From positions 1 through 57,268 of the forward strand of contig NZ_JXSS01000028.1 of the NCBI RefSeq assembly GCF_000855665.1: a stretch of DNA of 57,268 nucleotides, in the 5' to 3' direction. This document shows positions 28,105 through 36,357 of the stretch, piece by piece. The position numbers were made by a program, and so were the translations under genes. The notes below the pieces were generated by a model, which made no database searches, had not been told where the DNA came from, and saw only the letters and a program-made list of their open reading frames with translations. Within the stretch, counting starts at the first letter, position 1. The number at the start of each line of letters is the position of its first letter. This DNA is from Lysobacter sp. A03 (GTDB lineage Bacteria; Pseudomonadota; Gammaproteobacteria; Xanthomonadales; Xanthomonadaceae).

Positions 28105-29062
28105 CGGGCATCAGCGCCAGTGCGCGCAGACAGTCGTGACGGTGGCCAGGGCCCTGCGAAGGGCCTATCGCAGGCTGCGCAGGCAGCGCGAGGCGGTAAC
28201 GTCGCCCATCGCGTTCGGCGTCGTCGACCCAGCGGGCGATGCGGCTGATCCGCGTCTCGTGCGGCAGGCCGGCAAGGCTGTGCCATTCCAGTACGATATC
28301 GGCCCCGGCCGGCTGCTGGTATTCGCGCACCAGAAGGGATTCGTGACGCGCCGATGGCTTCCAGGCGATGGTCCGCCGCGAGTCGCCATGGCGGTAGGTG
28401 CGCAGGTGGTGGAGGTCCTCGCCGCTGGGGTGAATGCGGGCCTTGGCGTCCTCGCCGGCCCCCTCAGGCAGGGGCGGACCGTCCGTCTCCGGGCGCGGAT
28501 ACACCAGCAGCGGCGTCTGCGGCCAGACGTGGGACCAGGCCCGGGCGAGGCCCAGGGGGTGGCGGGTGTCGATCCGCACCCGCGGCAGCTCCAGCCAGCC
28601 GCGCTGGGACGTGGGTATCAGCAGCTGCGCCTGGCCGTGGCCGAGCGTGAGGTCGAGCAACACCGGGGAGTCGTGGTTGGGATCCAATGCGACCTGCAGG
28701 CCGCGTCGCGTGCGTCCGTCGACGGCTTTGGCATGCACGTGCAGCAGCATCATCTGACCGGCGGGTACGGGCTCGGCATCGACCGTGGTGATCGACAGTC
28801 CACTGAGCTGCAGTTGCGCGGCCACCAGGCTGGCCAGTCCCGTCCCTCCCAGCAGCAGCGCCAACAGCAGGGCGGGGTTGTTGTTGTAGTTCAAGCCGCC
28901 CAGCAACATGGTCGCGACCAGAATGGCGTAGAACAAGCCGAACCGGGTGGGAAGCACGTAGACCCGGCGCCGGTCGAACGTGACCGGCAACGGCTCGGGG
29001 TCGCGCGGCCGGGTGAAGGTCAATGCCCAGCGGTGTACCTGCTTCCGGATGCCCTGCGCCAT
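28097..29062 (-). CDS. DUF58 domain membrane protein
   Basis: About 321 residues. Two adjacent membrane segments at the N-terminus (VLPTRFGLFYAILVATMLLGGLNY and LLLALLLGGTGLASLV, around the NNNP turn) are followed by a cytoplasmic domain with the DUF58 core motif DLHHLRTYRHGDSRRTIAWKPSARHESLLVREY. DUF58 proteins are regular partners of MoxR ATPases and may carry a von Willebrand-like fold. I prefer ATG 29062 with AGGGG just before it; a GTG at 29092, 7 bases after moxR, would add ten residues. Confidence 0.85.
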   Translation of the reverse strand: MAQGIRKQVHRWALTFTRPRDPEPLPVTFDRRRVYVLPTRFGLFYAILVATMLLGGLNYNNNPALLLALLLGGTGLASLVAAQLQLSGLSITTVDAEPVPAGQMMLLHVHAKAVDGRTRRGLQVALDPNHDSPVLLDLTLGHGQAQLLIPTSQRGWLELPRVRIDTRHPLGLARAWSHVWPQTPLLVYPRPETDGPPLPEGAGEDAKARIHPSGEDLHHLRTYRHGDSRRTIAWKPSARHESLLVREYQQPAGADIVLEWHSLAGLPHETRISRIARWVDDAERDGRRYRLALPAQPAIGPSQGPGHRHDCLRALALMPDG

Positions 29063-29098
29063 CGGCCCCTGCGACGCGGCTGCTCCTGCCACCTTGGC

Positions 29099-30079
29099 TC
29101 AGTCCACCGCGACGGCGTGCAGGATCGACTTGGCCAGGGCCGCGTCGCTGCCGGCCTCGGCATCGGCGACCAGCCGGTGCGCCGCGACGGCGGAAAACAG
29201 GGCCTGAACGTCCTCGGGTCGCACATGGGCGCGGCCCAGCAGAAGAGCGTAGGCCCTGGCAGCACGCAACAGGGCCAGGCCCGCCCTTGGCGACAGCCCG
29301 ACCCGTACGCCGGGGTGGCTGCGGCTGCGGGCCAGCAGCGCCTGCACGTAATCGATCAGCGCATCGCTGGCGTGCACCCGGCTGACTGCGTCGCGCAGCG
29401 CCATCACGTCCTCGCGCGACAGCATGGGCGTCGCGGCGGCGATCAGATCACGGCGGTCGCGCCCGGCCAGCAGCTCGCGCTCGGCCTCAGGGCCGGGGTA
29501 GCCCAGCGCAAGGCGCATCAGGAAACGGTCGAGTTGCGAGTCCGGCAGCGGATAGGTGCCCGACAGATCCGTCGGGTTCTGGGTCGCGATGACGAAAAAG
29601 GGCGCGGGCAGGGCATGGGTCGTGCCATCGACGGTGACCTGCTGCTCGGCCATCGCCTCCAAAAGGGCGCTCTGGGTTCGCGGTGGCGCACGGTTGATCT
29701 CGTCAGCCAGCAGGACACGGGTGAAAACCGGGCCGGGGTGGAACTCGAAGCTGCGTGTCGCTGGATCGAAAATCGACACTCCGACGATGTCCGCCGGCAG
29801 CAGGTCGGAGGTGAACTGCACGCGCTGGAAGTCCAGTCCCAGCGTGGCGGCCAGGGCGTGGGCGAGGGTGGTCTTGCCCAGGCCCGGCAGGTCCTCGATC
29901 AGCAGGTGGCCCGCGGCGAGCAGGGCGACGAAGGACAGTCGTACCTCGCGCGACTTGCCCAGCACGAGCCGGTTGACCTGTGTTTGTGCGGCGTCAAGGG
30001 ATTTGCGCAGTTGCTCGGGTAGCATGCCCGGCTTCGACACCGCGGCCTCGTGGCCCGGCGTCGGTGTGGATACCGCCAT
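29099..30079 (-). CDS. MoxR family AAA+ ATPase
   Basis: 326 residues. Walker A is in EDLPGLGKTT, Walker B in LLADEINRAPP, and the sensor region in VIATQNPTDLSGTYPLPDSQLDRF, the hallmark of MoxR ATPases. The C-terminal helical lid ends with the arginine-rich SPRAGLALLRAARAYALL. MoxR proteins act as chaperone-like ATPases that activate or assemble partner complexes, often with DUF58 proteins, as encoded next. The ATG at 30079 has a TGGAGAA site 6 bases upstream; an ATG at 30103 does not. It heads the four-gene minus-strand operon. Confidence 0.92.
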   Translation of the reverse strand: MAVSTPTPGHEAAVSKPGMLPEQLRKSLDAAQTQVNRLVLGKSREVRLSFVALLAAGHLLIEDLPGLGKTTLAHALAATLGLDFQRVQFTSDLLPADIVGVSIFDPATRSFEFHPGPVFTRVLLADEINRAPPRTQSALLEAMAEQQVTVDGTTHALPAPFFVIATQNPTDLSGTYPLPDSQLDRFLMRLALGYPGPEAERELLAGRDRRDLIAAATPMLSREDVMALRDAVSRVHASDALIDYVQALLARSRSHPGVRVGLSPRAGLALLRAARAYALLLGRAHVRPEDVQALFSAVAAHRLVADAEAGSDAALAKSILHAVAVD

Positions 30080-30180
30080 CGTGTTCTCCAAAAATGGTCC
30101 CATCTCGCCTGCAGGCGTGTTGGCGGCTGTTGCCGGTTTGGCTGCAAGTAGTTCACCGAGTGTAACTAGGACCCCTGTTG

Positions 30181-32109
30181 ATGCGCGAAACCCCCGCTGT
30201 CGATCACCGTCAGCCTGCTGCGGCCGATTACCTGCAACCGCTGCCTGCCCAGCGTTCCGCTTACCGCTGGTTCCTGGTGCTGTTCATCGCGGTCATGGCG
30301 GTCAAGTTGCTTGTGGCGGCGCGCTTGCCGCTGTTCGTCGATGAGACCTTCTACTGGCTGGAAGGGCAGCATCTGGCGCCCGCGTATTCCGACCTGCCGG
30401 GACTGACGGCCTGGCTGGCGAGGCTGGGCGTCAGTTTGGGCGGCAACACCGAGCTGGGGTTGCGCTTGCCGTTCCTGATGATCGCCGCGGCCGTGCCCTG
30501 GCTGGTGGTGCGGATCACTGCGCGCGAGTACGGACCCGTGCATGGGTGGCAGGCGGGCAGTTTCGCGCTTCTGTTGCCACTTGCCGGGACGCTGGGCCTG
30601 CTTGCGCTGCCGGACGCGGCTATGGCGCTGGCGACCGTGCTGTGCATCGACGCCGGCGCGAGGTTGCTGCGGCAGGTCAGCGCGGGCGCCTCCCTGGAGC
30701 TGGCGCTGGGACTGGCGATCGGGGCCTTGAGCCACTACCGCTTCATCGCCGTGATCGGCGTTGGACTGCTGGCCTTGCTGCTGCTCCGCGACGGCCGCAA
30801 GGCGCTGCGGGATCCTCGCGTGTGGACGGCGATCGCGATTGGCGCGGCGGCCTGGGCGCCACTTGTGGCCTGGAACCTGGGCAATGCCGATGCCGGACTG
30901 CGCTTCCAGCTGGTGGACCGTCACCCCTGGGCGTTTCACTGGGATGGCATCCTTTTTATCGTCATCCAGGCACTGATGGTCACCCCGCTGCTGTTTGCCG
31001 CGCTGCTGGCAGCGGGCTGGCGGGGTTATCGCGGCGCCCTTCCGGCATCGCGCTATTTCGCGTTGCTGGGCAGCCTGCTGGTGCTCGGATTCTTTTCACT
31101 GGGCTTCTTCGCCGACACCGAGCGGGTCAGCTTCCACTGGCCGCTACCCGGCTATCTGGCGCTGCTGCCATTGCTGCCCGCGGTCCTGACCACGTGGCCA
31201 CGCTGGCTGCGTGGCCTGACCTGGCTCACAGCCGGCCTCGGACTGGTCGTGGTGATGGGCTACTACGTGGCGGTGTCGGTGCCGGACCTGCGCGCTCGCG
31301 CGGCGGCGGAGAAGTGGTATCCGTCCAATTTCGCTGGCTGGGATGAGCTGGCTGACGCCGTGCGGCTGGAGCGTGGGCAGATGGGGCCGGACACGCGGCT
31401 GGTCGCCGGCAGTTTCAAGATTGGCGCAGAGCTGGGGTTTGCGCTGGGCGATCCACGCGTCCCGGTGCTGGAGCACCCGTTGAACACCAAGCACGGCCGG
31501 GCGCCGCAGTTGCACCTCTGGAATCTGGCGGCAGGGCCCCGCGCGTCGTGGCCGGCGCAGTTCGGTCCGGCCTGGGCCGACGCGCCGGTACTGCTGGTCA
31601 TCGCCTCCAGCGACGTCCAGTACAAGCACCTGCTGGAGCGTTACCACCACCTGTGCGCGACGCTGGGGCCGCTGCCGCCGCCGCGGGTGGTGAACGTGGA
31701 CCACGGACGCCAGCGCTTCCTGCTGTTCCGCTTTGATTCGTCCATGCCGACCTCGGGCAGCTGTACCGCTCCGGCGATGGCGTGGATCGACAGCCCGGTG
31801 GCGGGTCAGCGCGTGGAGCGCAGCTTCGATATCGCAGGCTGGGCGTTCAAGGACGGCGTAGGCCTGGAGCGGGTCGAGGTGACCCTTGACGGAAAGCCGG
31901 TGACGGATGTCGCCTATGGGCGCAGTGAGCCCGGCACCGCGGCGTTCTGGCGCATCAGCAACGACCCCAACCAGCCGCAGGTCGGCTTCGATGGGCGGGT
32001 CGAGCTGGACGCGGACGTCACCCCGGGTCGCCACTGGCTGGGCTTGCGCCTCCATGGCGCAGACGGCAGCGTGGAGGAGTGGCCGGAACAGCCGATCGAG
32101 GTGCGCTGA
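30181..32109 (+). CDS. GT39/ArnT-like membrane glycosyltransferase with C-terminal Ig-like domain
   Basis: 642 residues. The first periplasmic loop has PLFVDETFYWLEGQ, the Asp-Glu motif of GT39/GT83 polyprenyl-phosphate sugar transferases (PMT, ArnT). Some nine or ten hydrophobic segments follow up to about residue 365, then a soluble part. The last 120 residues look like an immunoglobulin-like beta domain (DIAGWAFKDGVGLERVEVTLDG and later GRHWLGLRLHGADGSVEEW). It should transfer a sugar from a lipid carrier in the periplasm; the acceptor is unknown. It is divergent from the moxR operon. I chose the ATG over the adjacent TTG at 30178. Confidence 0.85.
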   Translation: MRETPAVDHRQPAAADYLQPLPAQRSAYRWFLVLFIAVMAVKLLVAARLPLFVDETFYWLEGQHLAPAYSDLPGLTAWLARLGVSLGGNTELGLRLPFLMIAAAVPWLVVRITAREYGPVHGWQAGSFALLLPLAGTLGLLALPDAAMALATVLCIDAGARLLRQVSAGASLELALGLAIGALSHYRFIAVIGVGLLALLLLRDGRKALRDPRVWTAIAIGAAAWAPLVAWNLGNADAGLRFQLVDRHPWAFHWDGILFIVIQALMVTPLLFAALLAAGWRGYRGALPASRYFALLGSLLVLGFFSLGFFADTERVSFHWPLPGYLALLPLLPAVLTTWPRWLRGLTWLTAGLGLVVVMGYYVAVSVPDLRARAAAEKWYPSNFAGWDELADAVRLERGQMGPDTRLVAGSFKIGAELGFALGDPRVPVLEHPLNTKHGRAPQLHLWNLAAGPRASWPAQFGPAWADAPVLLVIASSDVQYKHLLERYHHLCATLGPLPPPRVVNVDHGRQRFLLFRFDSSMPTSGSCTAPAMAWIDSPVAGQRVERSFDIAGWAFKDGVGLERVEVTLDGKPVTDVAYGRSEPGTAAFWRISNDPNQPQVGFDGRVELDADVTPGRHWLGLRLHGADGSVEEWPEQPIEVR

Positions 32110-32136
32110 ACCGGTTGAGCCGGTGACCTGGTCGGC

Positions 32137-32712
32137 TCATGGCACGGCGAAGCCGGCGTCGCGCAGCAGATCGGCGGTCGCGATCAGGGGCAGTCCCACC
32201 AGTGCGGTCGGATCGCGCGACTGGATCTCCTTGAACAGGCTGATTCCCAGACCTTCGCACTGGAAGCTGCCGGCGCAGTCGTAGGGCTGCTCTGCCAGCA
32301 GGTAGCGTTCGATCTCATCCGCGGCCAGCGCCCGGAACCTCACCGTCGTGATGTCCAGAGCCTGCAGTCGGCGTCCGTCGTCATGGCGCAGGCAGATGCT
32401 GGTATGGAAGTGGATCGTCCGACCGGACATGGCGGCCAACTGCTGCACGGCGCTGGCGTGGTTGCCGGGCTTGCCGAGGATGCGTCCTTCGATATCGGCG
32501 ACCTGGTCGGAGCCCAGTACCCAGGCGCCGGGTGAGCGAGACGCGACCGCGTCCGCTTTCGCATTGGCCAGACGTCGGGTCAGGGATGCCGGGAACTCAC
32601 CAGGTCGTGGTCTCTCGTCCACGTCAGGGACAGCCAGCGCGAAAGGCAGTCGCAACCGCTCGAGCAACTGCGCGCGGTAGCGCGAGCCGGATGCCAGGAT
32701 CAGCGTGGTCAC
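32137..32712 (-). CDS. yceF: 7-methyl-GTP pyrophosphatase, Maf family (YceF type)
   Basis: 191 residues. ASGSRYR at the N-terminus is the Maf phosphate loop; VLGSDQVADIEG holds the catalytic Asp; and CAGSFQCEGLGISLF with RDPTALVGLPL are close to E. coli YceF, the 7-methyl-GTP pyrophosphatase branch, rather than YhdE (dTTP/UTP). It clears modified nucleotides. As in E. coli it lies divergently beside yceD-rpmF, but here a small membrane protein gene is between them. It is convergent with the GT39 gene, 27 bases apart. Confidence 0.92.
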   Translation of the reverse strand: MTTLILASGSRYRAQLLERLRLPFALAVPDVDERPRPGEFPASLTRRLANAKADAVASRSPGAWVLGSDQVADIEGRILGKPGNHASAVQQLAAMSGRTIHFHTSICLRHDDGRRLQALDITTVRFRALAADEIERYLLAEQPYDCAGSFQCEGLGISLFKEIQSRDPTALVGLPLIATADLLRDAGFAVP

Positions 32713-32714
32713 GC

Positions 32715-33077
32715 TCAGACCTCCAGCATCTGCGCTTCTTCGATCCGTTCCAGCTGGCGTTCGATCCGCTCGCGCGCCTGGTCGATGGAGATCCGAACGT
32801 TGTGCAGTTCAGCCACACGCGCCTGTGCGCCCTGCTCGCGCAACCACAGGCGCTGCCGCAGCATCTCGCGCATTGCCTCATGCACCGGATCGGCGTCGCT
32901 TTCCCCGGTGACCGCCTCGATTTGTCGGCGTGCGGCGCGCAGGCGCGCTTCCAGTGCGTCGGCGGAGTCGAGCAGTCGCTGCATCTCCCGGTAGCGACGA
33001 CCGCGAAGTCCGTACCAGGCAGCGAGACCAAGGATCAGCGCCGCGGCGATCAGGACCAGAAGCATGAGTGGGTTCAC
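32715..33077 (-). CDS. Small single-pass membrane protein with coiled coil, function unknown
   Basis: 120 residues from a GTG (VNPLMLLV), or 116 from the ATG at 33065. One hydrophobic segment (LMLLVLIAAALILGLAAWYGL) at the extreme N-terminus is followed by a long, highly charged helical region with heptad pattern (LLDSADALEARLRAARRQIE and later ISIDQARERIERQLERIEEA). It is 2 bases from yceF and in the same direction, so they are likely one operon. I do not recognise a family. The arrangement suggests a membrane-tethered coiled coil facing the cytoplasm. No strong ribosome site is visible at either start. Confidence 0.65.
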   Translation of the reverse strand: MNPLMLLVLIAAALILGLAAWYGLRGRRYREMQRLLDSADALEARLRAARRQIEAVTGESDADPVHEAMREMLRQRLWLREQGAQARVAELHNVRISIDQARERIERQLERIEEAQMLEV

Positions 33078-33208
33078 AGTCAGCGGGCCAGTCGGGTGAG
33101 CGCCCAGTCTGCCGCGCCCGGCTCCCGGGGGGCAAACACGCATGGCGCATCCGCGCCAACGCAACGATCGGCGGTTCTCGGAAGGGGGTGTCACTCCCTG
33201 GACGTTAT

Positions 33209-33237
33209 TTGACACTCCCCGGCGTGACCCCTAACAT
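33209..33237 (+). promoter_or_regulatory. Sigma-70 promoter of the yceD-rpmF-fab cluster
   Basis: A perfect TTGACA at 33209-33214, a 17-base spacer, and TAACAT at 33232-33237. The expected start point (near 33244) is only about 4 bases before the yceD ATG, so the message would be nearly leaderless. Confidence 0.65.
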
Positions 33238-33247
33238 CGTCCGGCTT

Positions 33248-33784
33248 ATGTCCGCTGACTCAACCAAACCGTCTGTGCCCGAGTTGCTGGATGCGTGGCG
33301 CATGGTTTCGGCGCGGCGCGGGCTTGCAGGGCGCGCGCCTCTGGCCTCGTTCCCGCGGCTGGTCGGCAGTCTGGTGGATACGGACGGTGACGTGGAGTAC
33401 ACGCTGGATTTCGGCAGCGATGAGTTGCAGGTGCCCTACGCGGAGCTGCATGCGAAAACGGAGCTGCCGTTGTTGTGCCAGCGCACGTTGACCCGCTTCC
33501 TGTTTCCGGTGGATGTCGTCCAGCGACTGGGCCTGATCCGTCAGGAAGCCGATGAAGCGGCACTGCCGGAAGGGTATGAGCCGTTGTTGATGCCGGCCGA
33601 CGGCATGTTGTCGGCGCTGGACCTGGTGGAGGACGAGTTGATCCTCGCAATCCCGGTGGTCCCGGTGAAACCCGGCACCGAGGCGATGGAGGCCGACTGG
33701 CCCATTCCGGAAGCCGATCTGGAGCGGATCAATCCTTTCGCCGCCCTGTCGTCATTGAAGAAAAAACCGGACGACCCGAGTTAG
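33248..33784 (+). CDS. yceD: YceD/DUF177 family 23S rRNA accumulation protein
   Basis: 178 residues. The central part (LPLLCQRTLTRFLFPVDV) has the conserved Cys-Gln-Arg of DUF177, and the C-terminus ends NPFAALSSLK, the conserved NPFA-L tail next to rpmF in most bacteria. The family is needed for normal 23S rRNA levels. The ATG lies 4 bases from the predicted transcript start. The gene upstream is divergent. A TAGAAT hexamer overlaps the stop and could serve rpmF. Confidence 0.92.
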   Translation: MSADSTKPSVPELLDAWRMVSARRGLAGRAPLASFPRLVGSLVDTDGDVEYTLDFGSDELQVPYAELHAKTELPLLCQRTLTRFLFPVDVVQRLGLIRQEADEAALPEGYEPLLMPADGMLSALDLVEDELILAIPVVPVKPGTEAMEADWPIPEADLERINPFAALSSLKKKPDDPS

Positions 33785-33866
33785 AATTACGGGCTGTTCC
33801 TGCGTTCCGGCCCAGCTTACGGGCCATCCACCTGCATATTTTTGAGTTTTCCCTGGAGTTAAGACC

Positions 33867-34061
33867 ATGGCTGTCCAGAAGTCCCGCGTTTCTCCCTCCA
33901 AGCGTGGCATGCGCCGCAGCCACGACTCGCTGGGCACCAAGCAGTTGTCCACCGATCCGACCACTGGCGAGATCCATATCCGCCACCACGTGACCGCTGA
34001 CGGCTACTACCGCGGCAAGAAGGTCATGGACACCAAGACCAGCTTCGTCGACGAAGAATAA
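33867..34061 (+). CDS. rpmF: 50S ribosomal protein bL32
   Basis: 64 residues beginning [20 protein letters not shown], the standard bL32 start, with [14 protein letters not shown] in the second half. It is the cysteine-free (non-zinc) type, as in E. coli. The C-terminus carries a short acidic tail (SFVDEE). It lies 82 bases after yceD and is followed by a strong terminator, so much of the rpmF transcription ends before fabH. Confidence 0.97.
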   Translation: MAVQKSRVSPSKRGMRRSHDSLGTKQLSTDPTTGEIHIRHHVTADGYYRGKKVMDTKTSFVDEE

Positions 34062-34097
34062 GTCCTTCGTGACCGCGTGCCGGGATCCCCGGCATGC

Positions 34098-34138
34098 AAA
34101 TCGCCTCTGGCGCCATTCGGCGCCGGGGCGATTTTTTT
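34098..34138 (+). terminator. Terminator after rpmF
   Basis: AATCGCC pairs with GGCGATT and GGCGCC with GGCGCC around the loop ATTC, followed by seven T residues. A second short hairpin (TGCCGGG-ATC-CCCGGCA) lies just upstream at 34078-34094. Confidence 0.85.
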
Positions 34139-34274
34139 GTGTCCGGCATAAGCGTAGGGCCGCGGGCGGATTGCGAGCCCGGCCAACTGGACCGAGCTTG
34201 CGCGGGCGCCGTCAATCGGGTCTGCTAGCTGGGGCGCGGTTTTCCGCGTGAAGGCTTTTGACCGCGGAGTGGCA

Positions 34275-35255
34275 ATGACTGAGCGTATCTATTCCCGCAT
34301 TGCGGGTACCGGCAGCTACCTGCCGGAAAAAGTGTTGACCAATGACGACCTGTCCAAACTGGTCGACACCAGCGATGAGTGGATTGCCTCGCGCACCGGG
34401 ATCCGTCAGCGGCATATCGCCGCGGAAGGGGAAACCACCAGCGACCTGTCCTACCACGCAGCCGTGCGCGCGATGGAAGCGGCCGGGGTGGAGGCCTCCG
34501 AGATCGACCTGATCGTGCTGGGCACGACCACGCCGGACATCATCTTTCCCTCCACCGCCTGCCTGGTCCAGCATCGCCTTGGCGCCAACGGCTGCCCGGC
34601 GTTCGACGTCAACGCGGCCTGCTCGGGCTTCGTCTACGCGCTGTCGATTGCCGACAATTTCATCCGGTCCGGAGCGGCGAAAACCGCCCTGGTGATCGGC
34701 GCGGAAACCCTGACCCGGATGCTTGACTGGACCGATCGCGGTACCTGCGTGTTGTTTGGCGACGGCGCCGGCGCAGTCGTGCTGAAAGCCGACTCCGAGG
34801 CGGGCATCCTCAGTACCCATCTGCATGCCGATGGCGGCAAGAAAGAGTTGCTGTACAACCCGGTGGGCGTCTCGGTGGGCTTCAAGCCCGAGGAGCACAA
34901 CGCCGGCGTCAAGGTGATGATGACCGGCAACGACGTGTTCAAGCATGCGGTCAAGGCGCTGGATGCGGTGGTCGAGGAAACCCTGGAAGCCAACGGCATC
35001 GACCGCAGTGAGATCGACTGGCTGATCCCGCATCAGGCCAACCTGCGCATCATCGAACTCACCGCGCGGCGGCTGGACATGCCCATGGAACGCGTGATCG
35101 TCACCGTCGACAAGCATGGCAACACCTCGTCGGGCTCGGTGCCGCTCGCACTCGACGAGGCGGTTCGCTCCGGGCGGGTGAAGCGCGGCCAACTGCTGTT
35201 GCTGGAGGCGTTCGGCGGCGGCTTTACCTGGGGCTCGGCGCTGCTGCGCTACTGA
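34275..35255 (+). CDS. fabH: Beta-ketoacyl-ACP synthase III
   Basis: 326 residues. The triad is Cys116 (NAACSGF), His253 (PHQANLR) and Asn283 (GNTSSGS). FabH condenses acetyl-CoA with malonyl-ACP to start fatty-acid synthesis. The start [17 protein letters not shown] is the conserved N-terminus; a longer in-frame start at 34248 is rejected. In E. coli plsX lies between rpmF and fabH; here only 213 bases are present and they hold a terminator and no gene. An independent promoter is therefore expected near 34150-34260, but I see no clear one. Confidence 0.95.
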   Translation: MTERIYSRIAGTGSYLPEKVLTNDDLSKLVDTSDEWIASRTGIRQRHIAAEGETTSDLSYHAAVRAMEAAGVEASEIDLIVLGTTTPDIIFPSTACLVQHRLGANGCPAFDVNAACSGFVYALSIADNFIRSGAAKTALVIGAETLTRMLDWTDRGTCVLFGDGAGAVVLKADSEAGILSTHLHADGGKKELLYNPVGVSVGFKPEEHNAGVKVMMTGNDVFKHAVKALDAVVEETLEANGIDRSEIDWLIPHQANLRIIELTARRLDMPMERVIVTVDKHGNTSSGSVPLALDEAVRSGRVKRGQLLLLEAFGGGFTWGSALLRY

Positions 35256-35372
35256 GGAGACGCTCTCGCGGGCGGCGCCCCGGCGGGAGTCAACCCTACG
35301 CCGCAGTACAGACGACTTGTCCACCTGCTCGCGTATCATGAGCGGCTTTGATTGGTTCGCCGCAGCAAAAAC

Positions 35373-36311
35373 ATGCCCCCATCCATCGCCTTCGTCTTTC
35401 CCGGCCAGGGATCCCAGTCCGCCGGCATGCTCGCGGACCTTGCCTCGCAGGAGCCGCTGGTCCAGCAGGCCTTTGCCGAGGCCAGCAAAGGTGCCGGCGT
35501 CGATCTGTGGGAAATGAGCCGCGAAGGCGCGGGCGAGCAGCTCAATCAGACCGAATTCACCCAGCCGGCACTGCTTGCCGCGAGCGTGGCGGTATGGCGT
35601 GTGTGGCAGTCCCGCGGTGGCGCTCGCCCTGCGATCCTGTCCGGGCACAGCCTGGGCGAATACAGCGCGCTGGTTGCCGCCGAAGCCCTGCCGCTGGAGC
35701 AGGCTGCCCGGCTGGTGCGCCTGCGCGGACAGCTGATGCAGGCAGCCGCCCCTGCAGGTACCGGCGCGATGGCGGCCATCCTCGGCGCGGACGACGCGCT
35801 GGTGGAAGAGGTGTGCCGCAGCGTGTCCAGCCGTGAGGTCGTAGTACCCGCCAACTACAACTCGCCGGGCCAGATCGTCATCGGCGGGCATGCCGCAGCG
35901 GTTGACGAAGCCCTGGTGCAACTGGCCGAGCGCGGAGTGCGCAAGGCGATCAAACTCGCCGTCAGCGTCCCCTCGCATACGCCGCTGATGCGCGAGGCGG
36001 CCGACCAACTCGCCGAAGCGATGGAAGGCCTGGATTGGGCGATGCCGACGCTGCAGGTGGTGCAGAACGTCGAAGCGAATACCAACCGATCCATCGAGGC
36101 GATCCGTGACGCGCTGGTCTGCCAGCTCTATCTCCCGGTGCAGTGGACCCGGTGCGTCCTCGCTCTGGCCGAGCATGGTGCCACTGCGGTCGCCGAGTGC
36201 GGCCCCGGGAAAGTGCTGAGCGGATTGGTCAAGCGCATCGACAAGTCGCTCGATGCCCGCGCTCTCGGCGCGCCGGCCGACCTTGAAGCCGCCCTGGCGG
36301 ACTGGAAATAA
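35373..36311 (+). CDS. fabD: Malonyl-CoA:ACP transacylase
   Basis: 312 residues. FVFPGQGSQ at the N-terminus, the nucleophile Ser93 in GHSLGEYSA and His202 in VPSHTPLM mark FabD. It loads malonyl groups onto ACP for elongation. The ATG at 35373 gives the conserved start; a GTG at 35352 is possible but lacks a ribosome site. A TATCAT hexamer lies at 35334-35339 in the 117-base gap after fabH, without a good -35. Confidence 0.95.
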   Translation: MPPSIAFVFPGQGSQSAGMLADLASQEPLVQQAFAEASKGAGVDLWEMSREGAGEQLNQTEFTQPALLAASVAVWRVWQSRGGARPAILSGHSLGEYSALVAAEALPLEQAARLVRLRGQLMQAAAPAGTGAMAAILGADDALVEEVCRSVSSREVVVPANYNSPGQIVIGGHAAAVDEALVQLAERGVRKAIKLAVSVPSHTPLMREAADQLAEAMEGLDWAMPTLQVVQNVEANTNRSIEAIRDALVCQLYLPVQWTRCVLALAEHGATAVAECGPGKVLSGLVKRIDKSLDARALGAPADLEAALADWK

Positions 36312-36357
36312 CCCACCCTTCACCGGTTCTGAGCCGGTGTGAGTACAGGATTCCCCT

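Noticed and set aside
27302-30022. 906-codon plus-strand reading frame opposite the TgpA-DUF58-MoxR genes
   Set aside because: The minus strand holds three recognisable, overlapping genes with complete motifs. The plus frame gives Arg/Gln-rich sequence with no family.
32116-32139. Inverted repeat TGAGCCG/CGGCTCA between the GT39 and yceF genes
   Set aside because: No T-run on either side and it enters the yceF coding end; too short to call a terminator.
35317-35339. Sigma-70 promoter before fabD (TTGTCC and TATCAT)
   Set aside because: The spacing is only 11 bases, too short for a working promoter.
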